Positions 54,485-63,556 of a DNA stretch of 64,000 nucleotides are shown piece after piece. The stretch spans positions 284,654 to 348,653 of the forward strand of contig QAYY01000011.1 in assembly GCA_003054665.1 (NCBI GenBank), read 5' to 3'. The translations under genes and the position numbers were made by a program. The stretch's first letter is position 1; each line of letters opens with the position of its first letter. A model generated the notes under the pieces. That model did no database searches. It was not told the DNA's origin and saw nothing but the letters and a program-made list of their open reading frames with translations. The stretch is from Opitutaceae bacterium EW11 (lineage in GTDB: Bacteria; Verrucomicrobiota; Verrucomicrobiia; Opitutales; Opitutaceae).

Positions 54485-55468
54485 TCAGTTCTGGGCGACA
54501 ACCTTGCTGCCTTCGAAGTCGAAACGGAACCGGACTTCTTGCAGGCCCTTTTCACGCATCGCGTGGCGAAGCTTCGTTTTGTCTCCTGCATAGAACATCA
54601 GGAAACCTCCGCCGCCGGCGCCGATCAGTTTTCCACCAAGAGCGCCATGGGCCATCGCATAGTCATACCACTCGTTGATGTGGGGATTGCTCATGCCCGA
54701 ACTGCGCGCTTTCTTGCGCTGCCAATGCACGTCCATGAGGCGGGCGAATTCCTCGAGGTTGCCGCTTTCCAGGCAGTCGAGCGACTTGAACCCCAGGTCC
54801 TTCGTGAAGTGGAGGTTGTCCAGCATGGCCTGGTCGTTCTTCTTCGACCGGTCGTTCTGGTCTTTGAGAATAGCCGAAGCGCTGCGGGAATAGCCGGTGA
54901 AGAACAGGAGGAGATTGTCCTCGAGGTTGAAGAGAGTCTCCTCGGAGATCTTACAGGGACGGTATTCTACGCGGCCGTCCTTGTGGAACGTGAAAGCCGT
55001 GATGCCGCCGACTGCCGCGATGTACTGATCCTGCTTGCCGATCGGTTCGCCGAGTTTGTTCAGCTCAATGTCACAGGCCTGTTCAGCCAGTTCCGCCGGC
55101 GAGACGAGGGTGCGCTTGTAGGTGTGCAGCGCCTTGAGCAAGGCGGTGGTAAAGCTCCCCGAGGAGCCGAGACCGGTGCCGCCCGGAATGTCGGCCATTG
55201 AGGTGAGCTCGAGGTGCGGATCCGTGACGCCGGTGAGCTTCAGGGCCTCGCGAAAGATCGGATGCTCGATTTGATCCACCGCGGGAGCGCGTTCCAGCTT
55301 CGAATACTTGATGATGATCTCCTCCTGGAACGTGCGGTGCTGCGTGATGTAGACGTATTTGTCGATCGCAGCGGCAACCAGGAAGCCGCCGTGGTCGCGG
55401 TAATAGGACGGCAGGTCCGTGCCTCCGCCGCCAAGGGAAACGCGCAAGGGAGATCGCGTGATGATCAT
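54485..55468 (-). CDS. hddA: D-glycero-D-manno-heptose 7-phosphate kinase-like GHMP kinase
   Basis: A 327-residue GHMP-family kinase. The N-terminal strand MIITRSPLRVSLGGGGTDLP is the HddA signature, the ATP loop is DIPGGTGLGSSGSFTTAL (about residues 92-109), and the C-terminal motif is GGKLIGAGGGGFLMFYA. It would phosphorylate heptose 7-phosphate at C1, giving the bisphosphate for GmhB. Downstream in the same direction are hddC, gmhA, gmhB and a transaldolase. Related GHMP kinases act on fucose or galactose, but the neighbours favour heptose. Confidence 0.9.
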   Translation of the reverse strand: MIITRSPLRVSLGGGGTDLPSYYRDHGGFLVAAAIDKYVYITQHRTFQEEIIIKYSKLERAPAVDQIEHPIFREALKLTGVTDPHLELTSMADIPGGTGLGSSGSFTTALLKALHTYKRTLVSPAELAEQACDIELNKLGEPIGKQDQYIAAVGGITAFTFHKDGRVEYRPCKISEETLFNLEDNLLLFFTGYSRSASAILKDQNDRSKKNDQAMLDNLHFTKDLGFKSLDCLESGNLEEFARLMDVHWQRKKARSSGMSNPHINEWYDYAMAHGALGGKLIGAGGGGFLMFYAGDKTKLRHAMREKGLQEVRFRFDFEGSKVVAQN

Positions 55469-55574
55469 GGAGAACGAGAAAGGAAAACTGCCACCCGGTG
55501 AAAGAAGAAAAGTCCAGGAAAAGACGCCGCGGAGAATAGCGGGTCAACGTTGGACCCGTGTCAGAAGGCGGTGC

Positions 55575-56597
55575 CTAGACTCCCGCGTCGGAGATCGGGT
55601 ATCCACTTTTCCGGTAGATCGATTCCACAATCTCGAGGGTGGCTATGCCTTCAGTCAGGCCCGGAGCGGGTTCACGTCCGAGACGGATGTCGTCCATGAA
55701 AAGTCTGGTCTCCTCCGCCCACGATTCGTCTCCGCGAGGGTATTCCCAAATGGTCGTCTCCGGCGGTCCCATTTCAGGAAGCATCTTGTAGTACGAGAGC
55801 CGTTCAAGGCCGTAGCTGCCGCCCAATCCATCGATTGCGAGCTTCGCGTCCCGACCGTAGATCTCGAGCGAGAAGAGGTTCTTCCACTCGGTGCAGCTGA
55901 CGTGAAGCCACGCGGTCTGCCCGGCCGCGGTTCTGAGACTGAGAAACGCGTTATCGTCGACCTTCATGTCCCAAAATGTCGTGGAAGCGTGACCTTCCAC
56001 TTGGGAAAACCCGCCGAGATACCAGCCGGCGAGGTCGATCAGGTGCACACCTTGGTCGATCAACTCCCCTCCACCTGAGAGGGCAGGATCTGCTCGCCAC
56101 TCGCGGTCGTAACCCTTGCGGCCGCCGTGGCCGTACCTTCCGCGGATGAACATCAGCGGTCCGACAACTCCTGTGTCGATCAGGGATCGGGCTTTCTGCA
56201 GGGCGGGGTGGAAACGATGGTTGTATCCAATGCGCACGCGCACACCGGCTTTCCGGGCCGCAGCTTGGATTTTCCTGAGCTGGCCTGCATTCAGTGCGCC
56301 GGGTTTTTCTACCAGGACATGTTTGCCTGACTGCACGGCCGCAAACGCGATAGGAGCGAGGGAAGCATTCAGTGTCGCGACGATAACCGCATCCACCTGC
56401 GGGTCTGCGAGAGCCTGGCGGAAATCCGTAATGGCGCGGCATCCGGGAGCCAGTTTGGCGAGATCGTTGGCGCGCGCCGCGTCGAGATCGCAAGCGTAGA
56501 GCAGGCGGGCATTCTTGAGGTTTGCCGCGCGCTTTTTCCCGATCAGCCCGCACCCGATGATCGCGAAGCCGAGGAGGTTTTGTTGCTTGTCAGCCAT
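55575..56597 (-). CDS. Gfo/Idh/MocA-family oxidoreductase
   Basis: A 340-residue NAD(P)-dependent oxidoreductase. The Rossmann motif is FAIIGCGLIGKKRA (about residues 11-24), the EKP motif reads HVLVEKPGALN, and the C-terminal catalytic segment is GGELIDQGVHLIDLAGWYLG. Such enzymes oxidise or reduce sugars and nucleotide sugars; in a heptose/O-antigen setting it could modify C3 or C4 of the sugar. It is probably the first gene of the leftward heptose transcript, or separately transcribed, with 106 bases before hddA. The start at 56597 (MADKQQNLLGFAIIG) lies only 27 bases from the divergent GtrA-like gene. Confidence 0.86.
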   Translation of the reverse strand: MADKQQNLLGFAIIGCGLIGKKRAANLKNARLLYACDLDAARANDLAKLAPGCRAITDFRQALADPQVDAVIVATLNASLAPIAFAAVQSGKHVLVEKPGALNAGQLRKIQAAARKAGVRVRIGYNHRFHPALQKARSLIDTGVVGPLMFIRGRYGHGGRKGYDREWRADPALSGGGELIDQGVHLIDLAGWYLGGFSQVEGHASTTFWDMKVDDNAFLSLRTAAGQTAWLHVSCTEWKNLFSLEIYGRDAKLAIDGLGGSYGLERLSYYKMLPEMGPPETTIWEYPRGDESWAEETRLFMDDIRLGREPAPGLTEGIATLEIVESIYRKSGYPISDAGV

Positions 56598-56624
56598 GGC
56601 GGCCGGAGCCTTTGCTAAGCGCGA

Positions 56625-57023
56625 ATGTTCAAGCAAGCGTTTATTATGAAGATAGTCCGGTTCGCCACAGTTGGTGGCACGGTGATGCTTGTCTTCATGG
56701 GGTTGAACAAGCTGTTTGCTGACCTATGGGGAAAGCAGGTGGGCTTCCTTGTCGCCTATCCGCCGGCGGTTGGCTTGCACTTCTGCCTGAACAAGTGGTG
56801 GACATTTGGGTGCAAACGATCCGATTCGGTACGGCAGTTCTCGGAGTATGCCATCATGGTTGCGGTGACATTCGTCATCCAGTGGGCCGTTTTCTCAGCG
56901 CTTGTAACTTGGACGACGATGCCGTCTTGGCTCGCGGCCGGCATCGCTAACGCCGTACAGATGATCGTGACCTTCGTCGTGATGAGTCGGAGGATTTTCG
57001 CGTCACCGGCTCCCGTTTCATGA
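56625..57023 (+). CDS. GtrA-like polyprenyl-phosphate-sugar flippase
   Basis: A 132-residue membrane protein of the GtrA family with four membrane spans. The family wording is visible: VRFATVGGTVMLVFMGLNKL, the second span with HFCLNKWWTFG, FSEYAIMVAVTFVIQWAVF and a final span IANAVQMIVTFVVMSRRIF. GtrA-type proteins move undecaprenyl-phosphate-linked sugars across the inner membrane for O-antigen modification. It overlaps the next gene, a GT-C-like transferase, by four bases (ATGA), a functional pairing. The companion GtrB-type synthase is not adjacent; the GT2 at 42098-43315 is a candidate. An ATG at 56646 is an alternative start. Confidence 0.87.
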   Translation: MFKQAFIMKIVRFATVGGTVMLVFMGLNKLFADLWGKQVGFLVAYPPAVGLHFCLNKWWTFGCKRSDSVRQFSEYAIMVAVTFVIQWAVFSALVTWTTMPSWLAAGIANAVQMIVTFVVMSRRIFASPAPVS

Positions 57024-59917
57024 GACTGTTCGCGCGGACTCCCCCCTCTGCCTATTCTCTTCGTTCGGGCATATCCATAGGGTTTGAGCGACTACTGCTC
57101 TGTCTAGTCTTGGTCGGAGTCGTTGGCTTCTATGGTTGGACCGTCAAAACGACGGCGATGACGCTTCCGCGGGTACACGGCGAAGAAGGAGACTACTACA
57201 ATCTACTTAGCCATGGCTTCTTGGACGGCCACACCTACCTGAAAAAGGAAGTATCTCCAGCACTGATAAATGCGGAGAACCCCTATGATCCAACGAAGCG
57301 GCCACCTGGCGCCGGGATGCACGATGTTTCGTATTACAAAGGCAGATACTACCTCTATTTCGGCGCCACCCCGGTAGTGACACTGGCAGTTCCGTTCCGA
57401 TTGCTCACCGGAAAGGATCTGCCGATGCCATATGGCAACTGGCTTTTTGTGAGCGTTGGCTTTATCGCTGCTGCGCAGCTTTGGTTGTCCTTGCGTCGCC
57501 GGTATTTTCCAGCAAGCGGCACGTGGGCCGCAGTTCTTGGAATTCTCGCTCTTGGTCTCTGTGGCATGACCCTGTCGTTGGTCAGAAGACCGAGTATTTG
57601 GGAACTGCCTATTTCTGCCGGCTATGCGTGCGCAATGCTGGCATTGGCATTCTTGGTCCACGGATTTCACGCTCGACGCCGGCTGGGCTGGTTTTTTCTG
57701 GCGGGAGCCGCCCTCGCCATGGCTGTTGGAGCTCGTCCTTCTTATGTTGTGGGGGGCATCGCTCTGCCGATGATCGCACTCGGACTTTGGTGGATCGGCC
57801 GAACCCAGGGGAGCTGGCGATGGATTCCGGTTTGGAACTGGTGGGCGGATGTCGCGGTACTGGGCGGGTCGTTTGCAGCTATCGTTGGCGCCCTGTTGTT
57901 CTACAACTACGCACGTTTCCACAATCCACTAGAGTTCGGTCTGAACTACCAATTGACTGGAACTGTGGAGTCCCGGGTGAAGCACTTTAGCCTGAGCTTC
58001 ATGCCCTTTAACGGTTACATATACTTCCTGGCGCCGGCGCAGTGGGGCAGATACTTCCCGTTCGTTCAACTAATCCGCCCTCCCGCGGCACCGCAGGACT
58101 ATTACGGCATCGAGTACCCCTACGGCGTGCTAACGAATATGCCGCTGACGATGCTGGCCTTCTTGTGGCCGCTGGGCATACTCAGGCGCGGTTCCGAGGG
58201 GCGCAGGAGCTTGTCCGTATTGGGGATTGTCCTTACGACGTTTTTCATCGCGATGGGGGCATTCCTTTGCGGATTCGTGACGGGGGCACAGCGGTATATG
58301 TCGGACTTTACGCCTTCGCTCGTACTGCTTGGATGTCTGGGGTTGCTGGGTGCTGAGCGTGCCCTGGAACCACTACCTCCCTGGCTTCGGCGGATCGGAT
58401 GTACGTCGTTGGGTTTCCTATCTGCCTTCAGTATCTTCTTTGGAGTCATGACGAGCTTTCAGCTGCATGGCCTCTTCCGTATCAACTCGCCCGAAGTGTA
58501 TGCTTCAGTTGCGCGGGCCTTCAACATGCCCGTGTTCTTGTGGGAGAAGGCGACTGGCTTCAAATACGGACCACTCGAAATCACCCTCAAGTTTCCTCAT
58601 GGAAGGACGGGGAAGATTGAACCCCTGGTTTCAACAGGGTGGGAGTTTTACTCGGACCATTTGTTCGTGATCTATCTTGATGATCATACCGTGCGGCTCG
58701 GGTTCGATCATATTAGTCACGGTACCAAAATCAGCGCGCCCCTCGAACTGGATTTCGATACTGTTCACAAGATCCGAGTGGAGATGGGATCCCTATATCC
58801 GCCTGGAGAGCATCCGTATTATTCGGGAATGACGGAACTGGAAAAAGCTTCCCTTCTGCGATGGCTCAAGGTCGTAGTGGATGGAAAGCCGGCTATTGAA
58901 ACAACTCAGGCGTTCTATGACGCCTCTCCCGAAAGTATCAGCATTGGGAAAGCCAGCGCGACGCACGCATACGGCGAACGTTTCTCGGGTACGGTTCTTT
59001 CGGTGAAACGGGGGGACTTTCGCCCACTTTCCGAACCGAGAGGGGTGTATGGATCGATCGTTCTCCAGCTCTTTTTCCCTAGAAACGTTGCTGGGCACTC
59101 GCATCCTTTGGTCACGACGGGGGTTACAGGAAAGGCGGATGTCCTCTATGTTCGCTATATCAGTGATGATGTGGTTCGTTTTGGATACGATCATTGGGGA
59201 ATTGGCATGGTCGAAAGCGGTGACGTTCCCATTCAGCACGACATACAGCAGCGCCTGGAAATCAGGATGCCAGCGTTGATGCGTGAGACCCCGTCGCCGT
59301 ACACTCTGATGCGTCCTGTTCTCTTGGTGCAACTCGATGATCAAGTGGTATGGGCGACTCAAGTAGCTGCCCACGCAAGCTCCCCGAGCGACATTTCCAT
59401 CGGACGCAACTCTGCTGGATCTTCGGTATGTGAGCCGGAATTCACAGGGATGATCACCTCAGTGAGCCGGGAAAGGGAGTTGGTCGAGCCGGAGACCCGC
59501 GACACTCTTCATGCACGAGTACGTCTGCTCTTGGCGAAGGGGCGGCCAGGAACGCGTGATCCGCTCTTTGTGCGGGGCAGAGCAGGGGCAGCGGATCTTC
59601 TCTATGTGGAGTACATCGATGGTTCTCACGTTCGGTTCGGCTGGGACCACTGGGGCGTAGGCGGGACTATGAGCCAACCGATTTCTGTCGACTACACTCG
59701 TATCCACGACATTGAGGCGAGCTTTCATCCCGATCTGGTGAATCGTTCCCTCGTGCTCTCGATGGACGGCGTGGAGGTACTCGTGGGCAACGGCGAAGTG
59801 TACCCCGCGTCGCCAGAGTCGGTCATGGTTGGGCTTAACCGGATCGGAGCAAGCACCTGTGGGGAGGCGTTTAATGGGGCAATTGTGAGCGTTCAATTCC
59901 CTGACACAAAACCGTGA
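57020..59917 (+). CDS. GT-C-like membrane protein with three C-terminal DHWG modules
   Basis: A 965-residue protein. The first 510 residues hold about ten membrane spans; after the first span comes a long external loop with GEEGDYYNLLSHGFLDGHTY and YYKGRYYLYFGATP, wording I know from uncharacterised GT-C-like membrane proteins. Residues 530-965 are three tandem copies of a ~125-residue soluble module. They begin at Pro535, Pro696 and Pro848, and each has the Asp-His pair exactly 28 residues later (DHIS at 563, DHWG at 724 and at 876), ending FSGTVLSV, FTGMITSV and FNGAIVSV. The gene is coupled by four-base overlaps to a GtrA-like flippase upstream and a second giant membrane protein downstream. 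It probably transfers a lipid-linked sugar outside the membrane. Confidence 0.65.
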   Translation: MRLFARTPPSAYSLRSGISIGFERLLLCLVLVGVVGFYGWTVKTTAMTLPRVHGEEGDYYNLLSHGFLDGHTYLKKEVSPALINAENPYDPTKRPPGAGMHDVSYYKGRYYLYFGATPVVTLAVPFRLLTGKDLPMPYGNWLFVSVGFIAAAQLWLSLRRRYFPASGTWAAVLGILALGLCGMTLSLVRRPSIWELPISAGYACAMLALAFLVHGFHARRRLGWFFLAGAALAMAVGARPSYVVGGIALPMIALGLWWIGRTQGSWRWIPVWNWWADVAVLGGSFAAIVGALLFYNYARFHNPLEFGLNYQLTGTVESRVKHFSLSFMPFNGYIYFLAPAQWGRYFPFVQLIRPPAAPQDYYGIEYPYGVLTNMPLTMLAFLWPLGILRRGSEGRRSLSVLGIVLTTFFIAMGAFLCGFVTGAQRYMSDFTPSLVLLGCLGLLGAERALEPLPPWLRRIGCTSLGFLSAFSIFFGVMTSFQLHGLFRINSPEVYASVARAFNMPVFLWEKATGFKYGPLEITLKFPHGRTGKIEPLVSTGWEFYSDHLFVIYLDDHTVRLGFDHISHGTKISAPLELDFDTVHKIRVEMGSLYPPGEHPYYSGMTELEKASLLRWLKVVVDGKPAIETTQAFYDASPESISIGKASATHAYGERFSGTVLSVKRGDFRPLSEPRGVYGSIVLQLFFPRNVAGHSHPLVTTGVTGKADVLYVRYISDDVVRFGYDHWGIGMVESGDVPIQHDIQQRLEIRMPALMRETPSPYTLMRPVLLVQLDDQVVWATQVAAHASSPSDISIGRNSAGSSVCEPEFTGMITSVSRERELVEPETRDTLHARVRLLLAKGRPGTRDPLFVRGRAGAADLLYVEYIDGSHVRFGWDHWGVGGTMSQPISVDYTRIHDIEASFHPDLVNRSLVLSMDGVEVLVGNGEVYPASPESVMVGLNRIGASTCGEAFNGAIVSVQFPDTKP
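58610..59910 (+). repeat. Three tandem DHWG protein modules
   Basis: Protein-level tandem repeats in the 965-residue membrane protein. Copies start at IEPLVSTG, SHPLVTTG and RDPLFVRG. A beta-rich stretch leads to DHIS or DHWG, then SxPI/PL and a segment with LxVxxDGxxVW or similar, then SISIG or SVMVG turns and a final FxGxIxSV strand. The first copy keeps only Asp-His of the core motif. Lengths shrink from about 130 to 115 residues along the array. Confidence 0.65.
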
Positions 59918-62709
59918 CTTTATTTCGCAACAGGTTACTGGCTGCCCGATCGTTTCGCGAAGCAGCTCTCGACTGCTTTACGGACAGCTTCGTTGTCGCA
60001 GTCCTTTGGTTCGCGATGGATGCGTTCCAGCATCTGCGCCTTACGCCGTGGGACTTCTGCCGAACCTGCTTGGTTTGGCTGTGCTTCCTGATTGTTGAGG
60101 CTTTGGCTCACGCGCTGCCCACGGCGCCGAGGCGGTTCACCTACTTCCTGACTGCGTGTCTGCCCGGGGTGGGGCTCGCATGGATGAATAGTTCGCTCCG
60201 GCATCCCCTCTCAATCGGTGAGATAACGTATGCGGTCATGCTGATGTTCTTGGGCCGAAGGATTTGGCGCCATTTGCCTCTTGGCGGCGACCGGTCTGAG
60301 TGGAAGGAAGCGGCGCGTCGGTTGCTGGTGCTGTCGTTTTCAATCTGGGCTGTGTTCCCATTGTTCACGGATTGCTCCGTCGGCGGAGTCGATGCGCGTT
60401 GGTACGCAAATATGCTACGGGATTTCGTGCAGCAGTCGCGTGCTGGCGTATTCCCGGTCTTTCTTGGTCAGGGTGAGTTTGCCTTCAATGGCGCAGCTCA
60501 TCCGTTTCGGTCAGCTCCGCTGTACATGTGGATTGGCGGTGTATGGGACCTGTTGTCGGTGCGGTCGCTCTCTATTTATTCGATCCAGCACCTGGTAGCG
60601 ATCACTGCAGGACTGTCAGCTGGACTGGGGATGTACGCCGCTCTGAATCTCGCCGTACCCGGTCGGCGCTGGATTGCCGCTATTTGCGCCGGAATCTACA
60701 TACTGACCCCGGCCGTGTTGGCGGTCCTCTATTGCGCGGACATGTATATGACGTTTGTCGCGTGCGCGGCGCTGCCATGGGTATTTGCCGGAAACGCAAG
60801 GCTGCTGATATTGGGCGATCGGCCGGCGCAATTGGCATTGGCGGCTGGTCTTGCGTTGTCCTGGATGGGACATCCGCCGACGGCGCTGATTGCCACACTC
60901 GCCACGATTGCGCTTCAGATTGGCGCGTTCGCGTACCGTGAGGATACCCTTCAGCAGAGTTTGGGACGCTGGCTGATCGTCGGGACTGCATTCGGGTTTC
61001 TGAGCCTGTACTATTTCGCGAGCATGAGTGAGCTGCCCGCAAGGCCGGGCGCCTCGATGAGGGGCGACCTGGTGTGGCTCATCGGATTCTCCTGTTCGCT
61101 GATAGGAGGGGCATGTGTCCTTAAGCGCGGCTACCGACTTGGCTGGGCAGCTATGGTGACAGGAATCGTTTTTTTCTATGCGTCGTACCCTGCGTGGGCC
61201 GTTTGGGGCGCCTTTGCATGCCTCTTTGTTGCCGTCGCATGGTTCATCGTTTTCCGATTTCGGGTGCCACTGTCACCGCCTGGCCGGGTTCTTGTCTTGT
61301 TATTTGCTGCCGTCGTCGCCGCATACTGCAGCTGGCTGATTGCATCCGCGCGCGGATGGGCTCGTGGGAGTGCTCCGCTGGCGACTCTTCGATATTATTC
61401 GGAAGATTGGTTTCGTTTTTTTTCCACGCTATCGAAAGACGTCGCGCTTCTGTGGGATTTCCAACTCGGATGGAGTGTTTGGCTGCTTGCCGGCGGTTCT
61501 TTGATTTTGGGCCTATACCGGCGCTCGGAGAGTGTGGTGTTCGGGAGCGTATTCTCCGTGTTGTGCCTCTTGGTTTTTCGACTTCCCGGATGTAGTGAGT
61601 TCTTCGTTGGCTGTGCGCCGACCGGCCTTGCGGGCATTACAAGCCTGCCTCTGGTGCATCGAATGTTTCCAGGGACCGCTGCTTGCGCCATCGTGGGAGG
61701 ATTCTTGGCTGTGACCTCCATTGGGGAGCGACGGTACCGCTCTGTAACGGCAGCTCTCCTGATCTGCGCTGCCGGTTGGTCTGTGTTCCAAGCCCAGCGG
61801 TTCGTGCACCGTGGGCTCGCGACGACTTTGTCTTACTCGCTTTCTCAACGCAGCTTGCGTTCGGAGAACTCGCTTATATACCGTTTCGCCTACGACCTGC
61901 TCCCTATCCCCGACTACTTTAGCTACGGGAAGATGGACCCGCGTCTGGAGACTCGAATCCTCTCAAAGGGCCTGAAAGTTCTTGTGGGCCCGGAAGAAAT
62001 TGCACGGACGATGGAGAAGGCGAGCGTCCGCGACTTGGTTCTGGAAACACGAGTATATGAAGAGCAGCCGGAGTGGCTCCGAATCGTTCCAAACCTCTGG
62101 GTCAACCCCGACGACGATCTGCTGCTTAGGTTCGAGTTCGAGAACGATCTCTCGTATAATGGATACCTCATCTTTCAGTCCACGGTCGGAGACTACCGAG
62201 AGTATCAACTTCCAGAATCTGGTATGCCTGCTGGTTTTGGCTCGAATGCGAGAAACTCCAAAGTACTGTCGGTCTGGGATTCCGGTGCGGAGCCCGTTCT
62301 GTACGAATTCAGTCATTTCCTAAAGCCGGGGCACTCGCTTGCCCCTGGAAGAATATATGCCCGCCTACACATTTCTCCCTATGTTGCTTCCCGATCTCCA
62401 ATCCGGCTTTTGAGCCTGATTCCGTACAAAGTGGCGGTATCGGCTCCCGAAGGTGGATTCGTCGAAAGTCCCCGTGTCTACATGCGGGGGTATGCAGCCA
62501 AAGTGGACGATAGGTCCGTGGACGTACTCGAATCATCGCAGAGATTGGCCATGGTGCCTGTGTCTGCAGGACAGCACATTGTCGAAATGGAATACGTTGG
62601 AACCTTGCGAATCTGGAGTGGTGCGGTAGTTAGCTTGGTGACTTGGATTGCGCTGGGCCTATATGTCGCTCGCAGCGTTGGCTGCTGGCCAGCCCGAAGC
62701 TCCAACTAA
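59914..62709 (+). CDS. Giant polytopic membrane protein, YfhO/GT-C-like
   Basis: A 931-residue membrane protein with about 14 spans in the first 620 residues and a soluble C-terminal domain. The first long external loop reads VGGVDARWYANMLRDFVQQ, with acidic residues where GT-C enzymes bind the donor phosphate. The C-terminal domain contains RVYMRGYAAKVDDRSVDVL and MVPVSAGQHIVEMEYVGT, the ending typical of YfhO-like proteins, followed by a final span. It overlaps the preceding gene by four bases and completes the rightward operon with the GtrA-like flippase. It converges with the SDR gene at a 19-base distance. It lacks the DHWG modules of its neighbour. Confidence 0.68.
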   Translation: MTLFRNRLLAARSFREAALDCFTDSFVVAVLWFAMDAFQHLRLTPWDFCRTCLVWLCFLIVEALAHALPTAPRRFTYFLTACLPGVGLAWMNSSLRHPLSIGEITYAVMLMFLGRRIWRHLPLGGDRSEWKEAARRLLVLSFSIWAVFPLFTDCSVGGVDARWYANMLRDFVQQSRAGVFPVFLGQGEFAFNGAAHPFRSAPLYMWIGGVWDLLSVRSLSIYSIQHLVAITAGLSAGLGMYAALNLAVPGRRWIAAICAGIYILTPAVLAVLYCADMYMTFVACAALPWVFAGNARLLILGDRPAQLALAAGLALSWMGHPPTALIATLATIALQIGAFAYREDTLQQSLGRWLIVGTAFGFLSLYYFASMSELPARPGASMRGDLVWLIGFSCSLIGGACVLKRGYRLGWAAMVTGIVFFYASYPAWAVWGAFACLFVAVAWFIVFRFRVPLSPPGRVLVLLFAAVVAAYCSWLIASARGWARGSAPLATLRYYSEDWFRFFSTLSKDVALLWDFQLGWSVWLLAGGSLILGLYRRSESVVFGSVFSVLCLLVFRLPGCSEFFVGCAPTGLAGITSLPLVHRMFPGTAACAIVGGFLAVTSIGERRYRSVTAALLICAAGWSVFQAQRFVHRGLATTLSYSLSQRSLRSENSLIYRFAYDLLPIPDYFSYGKMDPRLETRILSKGLKVLVGPEEIARTMEKASVRDLVLETRVYEEQPEWLRIVPNLWVNPDDDLLLRFEFENDLSYNGYLIFQSTVGDYREYQLPESGMPAGFGSNARNSKVLSVWDSGAEPVLYEFSHFLKPGHSLAPGRIYARLHISPYVASRSPIRLLSLIPYKVAVSAPEGGFVESPRVYMRGYAAKVDDRSVDVLESSQRLAMVPVSAGQHIVEMEYVGTLRIWSGAVVSLVTWIALGLYVARSVGCWPARSSN

Positions 62710-62728
62710 ACCGGATATGCTGTCGACC

Positions 62729-63556
62729 TCAGCTGAGCTTCAGGTTGCGCTCTTCAGGGACGATCCGGCGGAGCATGTACACGTCGGAGTTGCTCAACTG
62801 AGACACGTGATCGCCAAGGTGCTTCCAGGGATCCCACGGCGCGCTGATTAGGCGGCCGGTTATCCCGTCACTGCGAGCGGAAAGCAGGAATTCCACGAGA
62901 CCCAATGCATTCTCAAGCGGCGCACCGCCAGTCTTTTTTTGTTTCAGTGCTGCGCTGTACTCTGCTTCTCCCGCAATTGCCGGGCCAAGCGCAAGTACTT
63001 CGTCTGTGAGCCGGGTGTTGATCGCTCCAGGAGCGATTGCGTTAATGTCTATAGCCCGGTCCTTGAGTTCTTCGGCCAGATTCTCCACAAGCCGCACAAC
63101 GGCGGTCTTGGCGACCCCATAGGCGGAAAAGTTGGGGCGCGATTTGGTGGCTCCTCCTCCGGAGAAACACACGATCTTGGCCCGTCCCTGGTCGGGGCGC
63201 AGTGCTTCGTAGAGGGCGTGAATCGAGTAAAAGGTGCCATCCAGGTTCGCTCGGACGGTTGCGCTCCATTGAAGCGGGTCAAGGGTCATGGCAGGGCCGA
63301 CCGCGCCCTGCATTCCCGCCGCGGTTACCAAAGCGTCGACACGTGGCCAATGAGCTGTGATTTCGGAGGCGGTATGCCGGACTTGAGTCCAATCCGAGAC
63401 ATCGCAGCGAGAAAAGTGGAAGCGTTCTGGGTATCTGGCTGCGATCTCAGTCTGATCGGATCGGGCAATTCCCCATACGCTATTCCCTTTTGAAAGGAGG
63501 TGCTCTGTGAGCGCTCGTCCTATGCCCGTGCTGCTTCCTGTGACGACGATGATCAT
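62729..63556 (-). CDS. Short-chain dehydrogenase/reductase
   Basis: A 275-residue classical SDR. The cofactor motif is VTGSSTGIGRAL (residues 5-16), the NNAG-type motif reads VTAAGMQG, and the catalytic Tyr-x3-Lys is SAYGVAKTAV with the serine upstream in CFSGGG. A C-terminal extension of about 30 residues (DHVSQLSNSDVYMLRRIVPE) resembles SDRs in polysaccharide clusters that act on nucleotide-linked or lipid-linked sugars. It overlaps the acyltransferase gene upstream by four bases (ATGA). The substrate is not known. Confidence 0.85.
   Translation of the reverse strand: MIIVVTGSSTGIGRALTEHLLSKGNSVWGIARSDQTEIAARYPERFHFSRCDVSDWTQVRHTASEITAHWPRVDALVTAAGMQGAVGPAMTLDPLQWSATVRANLDGTFYSIHALYEALRPDQGRAKIVCFSGGGATKSRPNFSAYGVAKTAVVRLVENLAEELKDRAIDINAIAPGAINTRLTDEVLALGPAIAGEAEYSAALKQKKTGGAPLENALGLVEFLLSARSDGITGRLISAPWDPWKHLGDHVSQLSNSDVYMLRRIVPEERNLKLS

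Noticed and set aside
55540-55558. Hairpin CGGGTC-N7-GACCCG after the Gfo/Idh gene
   Set aside because: Only six base pairs and no T run on either strand, so not called as a terminator.
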